A stretch of DNA of 64,000 bases from Gigaspora margarita (Eukaryota; Glomeromycota; Glomeromycetes; Diversisporales; Gigasporaceae). The DNA lies in assembly GCA_009809945.1 (NCBI GenBank), contig WTPW01001599.1:5954-69953 (forward strand), read 5' to 3'. Below the pieces are notes generated by a model that was not told the DNA's origin, did no database searches, and saw nothing but the letters and a program-made list of their open reading frames with translations. The position numbers and the translations under genes are program-made. How positions within the stretch are numbered: the first letter of the stretch is position 1; each line of letters begins with the position of its first letter. Below, in pieces: positions 58,561 to 64,000 of the stretch.

Positions 58561-59159
58561 ATTTAAACTTAAACCAGTATGCAAACATTAGATTAGAAAT
58601 GGACCAAACTCACAATTGAACCTGAGTTTGGTCTAAAGTCTAAAATAAGTAAAATTTAGAGTCTAGGTTCTGTCTAATCCTAAACTGGACCTGAACTGGA
58701 CCCAAAAGCACTATTTTTACTTTAGTTATAGATTTATAAATGCTCTAAAAAAAGGAGTAATATAGCTCAAATATGACTATATATATATACAATAAACAAT
58801 TAAAAAAAATACTATATTTAAAAAATCTTTTAAAAAAAATATCATTGCAATTTTTTTCTAAAATGCTTATATATTATTAGAGATGGGCACCATGCACATA
58901 ATGCATGCATGCATGCAATGCATGTGCATGGTCTAAGCAATTTAATACTAATATGCCTATATGAAAAAAAAAATTGATAATAAATAACTTTATAATTTTG
59001 CTACCAAAAAACTATCTTGGTGTGACTAATGCTTCTAGATCCAGTTCAGGTCTGGTCCAATCTGAGTCTAATCTAGGATCAGACCAAACTCAGACTCTAA
59101 AATTATTAATTTCAAACTTTAGACCAGACACAAACTTAAGTCTGCATACTATCTGAATT
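58561..59159. other. two word patches and an ATGCAT hairpin
   Basis: 58610-58710 and 59035-59150 are degenerate GGTCCA / TGGACC / AGACTCAG patches (second begins GCTTCTAGATCCAGTTCAGG). 58889-58931 is a hairpin: CCATGCACAT, four ATGC units, ATGTGCATGG. No gene. Confidence 0.6.
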
Positions 59160-59880
59160 TGAATATGTTTACATGTATTTTTTTGTGCTGATCAAGTTTA
59201 TTTAGTACATAAAGTTAGAATTAGTTAGTAAAATTTTGTGAATCATAAGACTTTATAAAATTTTATTAATAAAATTTTATAAATTCTTATAATGCACAAA
59301 TTTTTATTAATTAATTCTAACTTTATTTACTAAGTAAACTTGTTTAGCACTTAAAAATATATTAAATTGGAAATGCTGTTTTTATTTTACTAGAAATTTG
59401 AAGAAAAGATGCATAATTTTAGATTTTTGATCAAAAAAGTTAACTGATGCATCTTTTCACCAAATTTTAAGTAAAATAAAAACAATTCTACTAATTTAGT
59501 GTATTTTTATATGCTGAATATGAATATTTAATGCATGAAGTTAGAATTAATTAGTAAAAATTTACAAATAATAAGATTTTATAGAATTTTATTAATAAAA
59601 TTCTTCAAAATCTTATGATTCACAGAATTTTACTAATAAAGTCTTACTTAGTTCACTAAGTAAACTTGTCTAGCACCTAAAAATACATTAAATTGGCAAG
59701 GTTGTTTTTATTTTTCTTAAAATTTGAAGAAAAGATGCATAATTATTTTTGATCAAAAAAGTCAAATTTAAGCATCTTTCCTCAAAATTTCAAGTAAAAT
59801 AAAAACAACTTTGCCAATTTAATGTATTTTTAGATGCTAAACAATTTTACTTAGTGAATTAAGTTAGAATTAATGAGTTC
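59160..59880. repeat. alternating palindrome array, block 3
   Basis: The clearest copy: type-1 centres near 59258 and 59590, type-2 near 59432 and 59753, spaced 158-174 bp, so the full period is about 320 bp. Arms read TGCTGATCAAGTTTATTTAG ... TAGAATTAGTTAGTAAAATT out and back. Confidence 0.88.
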
Positions 59881-59924
59881 ATTTTTAAAAGGGATAAAAA
59901 TGCTATAAAATGAGTTTGAGTTTT

Positions 59925-60040
59925 GTGAGTTCTATTATTTTGTAAATTTTATAGGTTTTGTAAGTTTTATAAGTTTTGTAAATTTTGTAAGTTTTGTGAG
60001 TTTTATAGTTTTATTAGTTTTACAAGTTTTATTAGTTTTT
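59925..60040. repeat. ~10-bp minisatellite
   Basis: About eleven degenerate copies of TAAGTTTTGT / TTAGTTTTAT. Confidence 0.85.
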
Positions 60041-60224
60041 TAAAAAAATATATAAACTCTAACTATTTGATCCTTTTACAAGATAGACTCAGATTTCTCT
60101 CCTTCTCTAATACTTACAAATAAATATACTCTTTAAATTATATCATATTATTATTAATAAAAATATATTTTATCACAATAAATACTTTACAGAAACTAGT
60201 ACTTTTTTTTAGATGAGTTTAAGA

Positions 60225-60600
60225 TAGTTTAAGATAATATTAAAGTTATTAATCTTATTTTTTTTATAATTAAAAGATCATTTTAAGACTTAAAATCTAA
60301 AAATAATAATGTTATTATGGTTNAATAATTANAAATTATTATAAGATAATTATATGATTATTGGTTAANATTGTTTTANGATGTTTTTAAGATTTTACTA
60401 AGATTTTTTAAGATGATGATAAGATTATTTTAAGATTATTTTAAGATTACTGTAAGATTATTTTAAGATTATTTTAAGATTGTTTTAAGATTATTATAAG
60501 ATAAGATTATTATAAGATTATTNTAAGATTATTATAAGATTATTAGGAGTATTATAAGATTATTATAAGATATAATTTTGATAATTTTATTATAATCTTT
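60225..60600. repeat. AAGATTATT minisatellite
   Basis: Degenerate tandem copies of TTTTAAGATTA / TATAAGATTAT, densest at 60390-60575. Several Ns (60323-60523) fall here, consistent with difficult sequencing. Confidence 0.85.
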
Positions 60601-60929
60601 AAGATTATAATAAATCAATGAAAAAAAATTAGGTAGTTTCTGTAAAGTATTCTCTTGTTCTTTGGTAAATATAAATACTAAACTGCTCTAATGAAGTAAT
60701 ATTCTACTTGCACACCACTTCATATTTTTTCTGACTCTTATAAGATCTCTGTTATTGTGTATTGTATTTAGTACTTCTATGGACCTGGACCAGACTGGAT
60801 TTTGGGCAAGTTTGGGTTCATATTTGAATTTTTACTAGACTCAAACTTTTAAATTCAAACTTTTAGCCAAGTTTGAGTTTGGGTCTAAGTTTGGTTCAAA
60901 GTTTGCAAACTAGTTTGAGTCCAAATATA
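60601..60929. other. gene-free stretch with word patch
   Basis: 60778-60930 is a patch of GGACCTGGACCAGACTGG, TTTGGGCAAGTTTGGGTTC and TTTGAGTTTGGGTC words, leading straight into a palindrome arm. Confidence 0.55.
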
Positions 60930-62836
60930 AATATATGTATTTTTTGGTGCTAAACAAGTTTACTTAGTGCAAGAAGTTAAAATTGATTAGTAAAATTTAG
61001 AGATTTATAACAATTAGTAGAATTTCATTAATAAAATTATCAAAAATATCAAATTATATGTAATTTTACTACTGAATCTAATTTCTTTTATTAAGTAACC
61101 TTGTTCAGTATCAATAAATACATCATAACAGTATAGTTTATTTAGTATTTTACAAAATTTGAAGAAAAAAAGCCTAATTTTGGATTTTTGATAAAAATTT
61201 ACAAAATTAAGCATCTTTTATTCAAATTTTATAAATACAATATATGCTAATATTATATACATTTTGATGCTAAACAAGTTTACTTAGTACAAGAAGTTAG
61301 AATTGATTAGTAAAATTTAGAGAATCATAACAATTTGTAGAATTTTATTAATAAAATTAAAAAATATCAAATTATATGTAATTTTACTAAATGAATCTAA
61401 CTTTTTTCATTAAATAAACTTGTTCAATATCAAAGAATACATCATATTGGCATATTTATTTTGTATTTTACAAAATTTGAAAAAAGATGTCTAATTTTGA
61501 ATGTTTGATAAAAATTTACAAAATTAAGCATTTTTTATTCAAATTTTATAAAAAAATAATATATGCTAATATTATATATATTTTGATATTAAACAAGTTT
61601 ATTTAGTACAAGAAGTTAGAATCGATCAGTAAAATTTAGAGAATTATAACAATTTGTAAAATTTCATTAATAAAATTATCAAAAATATCAAATTATATAT
61701 AATTTTACTAACTGAATCTAACTTCTTTCATTAAGTAAACTTGTTTAGTATCAAAAAATACATCATATTAGCTTAGTTTATTTTGTTATTTGCAAAATTG
61801 AAAAAAATGCCTAATTTTGGATTTTTGATTAAAATTTACAAAATTTATATCTTTTATTCAAATTCTATAAAATACAAAATAAAATATTCCAATATAATGT
61901 ATTTTTTGAGACCTTAGAGTTGATAGCTTAGCAGTTAAGCTCCAAGGCCTCCAATCAAAGGTTGCTAGTTTGATACTGCCAATATGCAGAAATTGGATCT
62001 GTGTTAGAACCTGATTTGGAATAATCGAAGTCACTGATTTAGTCACAAGGCTGTGTATATAAAGATCATCAGTGGCAGCTCTCCAGGTAGTATCATTTGA
62101 TCATAAAGTATCCAATTAGAAGCTCAAATAGAACCGGATAGAAGGCAATCCCAGTGCAACTTCTAACAGGTATGTAGCTAAGTACGATATATCCTGAAGG
62201 AAATAGGTGGAACTGAAACACCATGAGAGACAGAAATCTGGGACATCAATTGATGGATGCACCCCTGACAGATTTGTCATATCGATGGCTAATAACACGG
62301 TTCAATAATGCTCTTCTCTTGACATATATGTACCATGGTTGGGCCTAAAGAGTAGTGATTATAGTGGTTTAATGGTTATGCCCTAACCATGAGTAGAGAT
62401 CTCAGTATCTTACAATCCTGGTGGGAATTTGGATATTCAAGTTTAGAAGTGAAGGAAAAAAAATATTTTTTGATATTGAACAAGTTTACTTTAGTTTGTG
62501 AAATAAGTAAGATTAAATTAGTAAAATTTTATTTAATTTGATATTTTTAATAATTTTATTAATAAAATCTTACGAATTGCTATTACTATCTAAATTTTAC
62601 TAATTAATTCTAACATATTGCACCAAGTAAACTTGTTTTTAACATTATAAATTATATTGTTTTGGCAGTTTTGTATTTTATAAAATTTGAAGAAAAGATG
62701 CCTAATTTTGGATTTTTGATGAAAATTTTCAAAATTAAGCAACTTTATTCAAATTTTATAATATACAAAACTAAATATGCTAATATGATGCATTTTCTGA
62801 TGTTTAGCAAGTTTACTTAGTGAAAGAAGTGAAATT
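60930..62836. repeat. alternating palindrome array, block 4
   Basis: Type-1 centres near 61028, 61345, 61668 and 62560; type-2 near 61191, 61508, 61829 and 62720. Spacings are 155-165 bp except across the SINE 61910-62463, which interrupts the array. Confidence 0.88.
61910..62463 (+). mobile_element. 554-bp SINE-like retroposon with tRNA-related segments
   Basis: Flanked by perfect 10-bp direct repeats TATTTTTTGA (61900-61909, 62464-62473) and ends in an A-rich tail (GGAAAAAAAA). The 5' part resembles a tRNA: TAGCTTAGCAGTTAAGC as A box and GCTAGTTTGATACTG as weak B box. A second tRNA-like stretch is near 62355-62435 (TAGTGGTTTAATGGTTATG). Higher GC than the surroundings. No open frame of note. 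Pol III transcription is inferred from the boxes. Confidence 0.75.
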
Positions 62837-63689
62837 AGGACCCCAAACATCTCTCATATAGGTCATAACTGATCTGCATAAATTTAGACATTTTTGCTAC
62901 CTCTAAAATCAAGTAAATTTGCTAAAAGTTGGATTATTACATATAAACTTTATAGTAATTTGCTAAAAACTAAATTATAACATCTAGTATCAAGTAAATA
63001 AATATAGAATAAATTTTTTTATTTGAATTCATAGAATTAAAATAAAAAAATTTTTATCAAATTTGGTTAAAAACTTATAGAGATATCTTTGATGAAAGTT
63101 CTTGTAAACAATTTCAATATAGCTTCTTTGTAATATGTTTTTTGATTTTTCAAAATAACCCACTGTTCAGTGATGATTTACAAGAAATTTTATTATGCTA
63201 ACTAAAAACATTTCATAACAAGACTTGTAGCACATATGGTGCATGTAGCCTAGAACCAGAGTCACATGACCTAAAATCTATATATAATTTAAAATTGGTT
63301 ATAATTAATGAATATATATATATATATATAAAAATCTTTTTGTAAATTAATACTATAGAACCAGTACTATAATATTACAGGAAGATTTTTAAGTTAAACA
63401 TGTTAGTTTCAATTTTATTTACTTTTAAATATAAAGCAATTTGATATCTGTACCAAAATTTGGCCACTATATTTAATATAATAATTTGTCAAATTTGGCC
63501 ACTATATTTAATAGTAATTTGTTAAACATGTATGCACATTACAATAAATTGCACCTCTAGTCCTCTAGTTTCTAGTTACCCACATATAATCATTTGAATT
63601 AAAGCTGATATTTGGTATTACTTGATAGTCCTGATAAATTAATTTCAGAAATTTTAGGAAAACCATGCTCGTCTTTTGTGTTCAATGAC
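62837..63689. other. element fragments, no gene
   Basis: 62838-62870 is an end of the GGACCCC family (see 57621-57914). 63000-63125 is one unit of the ~197-bp dyad family of 36205-38559. 63456-63523 is a 35-bp tandem duplication (AATTTGGCCACTATATTTAA). (TA)n at 63312-63330. Confidence 0.65.
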
Positions 63690-64000
63690 TTTCTGCCCGG
63701 AAATATTCGGGTACAATATGTGTTCATCTTTGACCCAAAAATAAGCTACCCCACGATCGACAATAGTCGCTACATAGTAAAGTCCAAATTATACTATGTT
63801 AAATGATTATTATCACTTAAGTAAACTTATTTGGAAGATCAAAATACACATATTCTGAAAATTTCATATAAATCGGAGAACTTTTTATTATTTGACTCTT
63901 AATTTTTACGTTTGACGAAAAAATTAAAATTTGTTAAAAAATATATTCGGCGAACGTAAAAATTAAAAGTTAAATAATAAAACTTCTCTAATTTGTATGA
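63690..64000. mobile_element. second copy of the 512-bp foldback, cut by window end
   Basis: CCCAAAAATAAGCTACCCCA, TAGTCGCTACATAGTAAAGT, ACTTAAGTAAACTTATTTGG and TTTTTATTATTTGACTCTTA match 56377-56888 in order. The centre (near 63920-63955, ATATTCGGCGAA) is passed and the returning arm runs off the end. Confidence 0.78.

Noticed and set aside
61910-61985. Functional tRNA gene
   Set aside because: A/B boxes are degenerate, no clean cloverleaf with an acceptor stem was found by eye, and it is inside a retroposon with target duplications.

Overview
The window looks like nuclear DNA of an arbuscular mycorrhizal fungus (Glomeromycotina, Rhizophagus/Gigaspora-like). Reasons: very AT-rich DNA, small GT-AG introns, and gene families greatly expanded in that group: Sel1-repeat proteins, BTB-BACK-TLDc proteins and a TPR/patatin phospholipase. 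Species is inferred from memory of these families, not from a search. Nearly every gene carries frameshifts or stops, many in homopolymer runs. With the scattered N bases, this means sequencing error and real pseudogenisation cannot be fully separated.

Region 1 (1-22 kb) is built from a triplicated gene pair: a plus-strand gene with nine 36-residue Sel1 repeats, facing a minus-strand bestrophin-like (RFP-TM) anion-channel gene. The pairs are Sel1 6250-7419 with bestrophin 10056-11257, Sel1 14311-15420 with bestrophin 16413-17541, and Sel1 18396-19565 with bestrophin 20528-21920. A fourth Sel1 relic lies at 33540-33905. Sel1 copies 1 and 3 are nearly intact; Sel1 copy 2 and all three bestrophin copies are decayed. 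A BTB-BACK-TLDc pseudogene (12470-14031) sits between units 1 and 2. Because the three units align, insertions private to one unit can be delimited with their target duplications: 1.77 kb in unit 1, 375 bp in the unit 3 Sel1 promoter, 160 bp in unit 3 bestrophin.

Region 2 (22-34 kb) has a TA-flanked MITE (23339-23603), ~0.5-kb tandem repeats (24351-25600), a BTB-BACK relic (25951-26510) and the largest gene of the window (28808-32934). That gene combines a DnaJ-like HPD motif, a glycine-rich membrane-hairpin-like segment, TPRs and a patatin phospholipase domain with recognisable catalytic motifs.

Region 3 (34-64 kb) has no recognisable host gene. It is an AT-rich bed of alternating palindromes (~320-bp period, two kinds of dyad centre) with nested mobile elements: a 2.36-kb foldback with a dyad-symmetric ~197-bp array (36205-38559), a 3.43-kb pogo-like DNA transposon with a broken DDE transposase (49854-53284) that is itself invaded by hAT-like and other MITEs, several nested TA-flanked MITEs, a tRNA-related SINE with a perfect 10-bp target duplication (61910-62463), and patches of degenerate self-complementary words.

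The least expected pattern: four unrelated inverted-repeat elements (2863-3542, 17878-18252, 20724-20883, 35458-35681) each carry a short telomere-like (TTAGGG)n tract at or near their centre.
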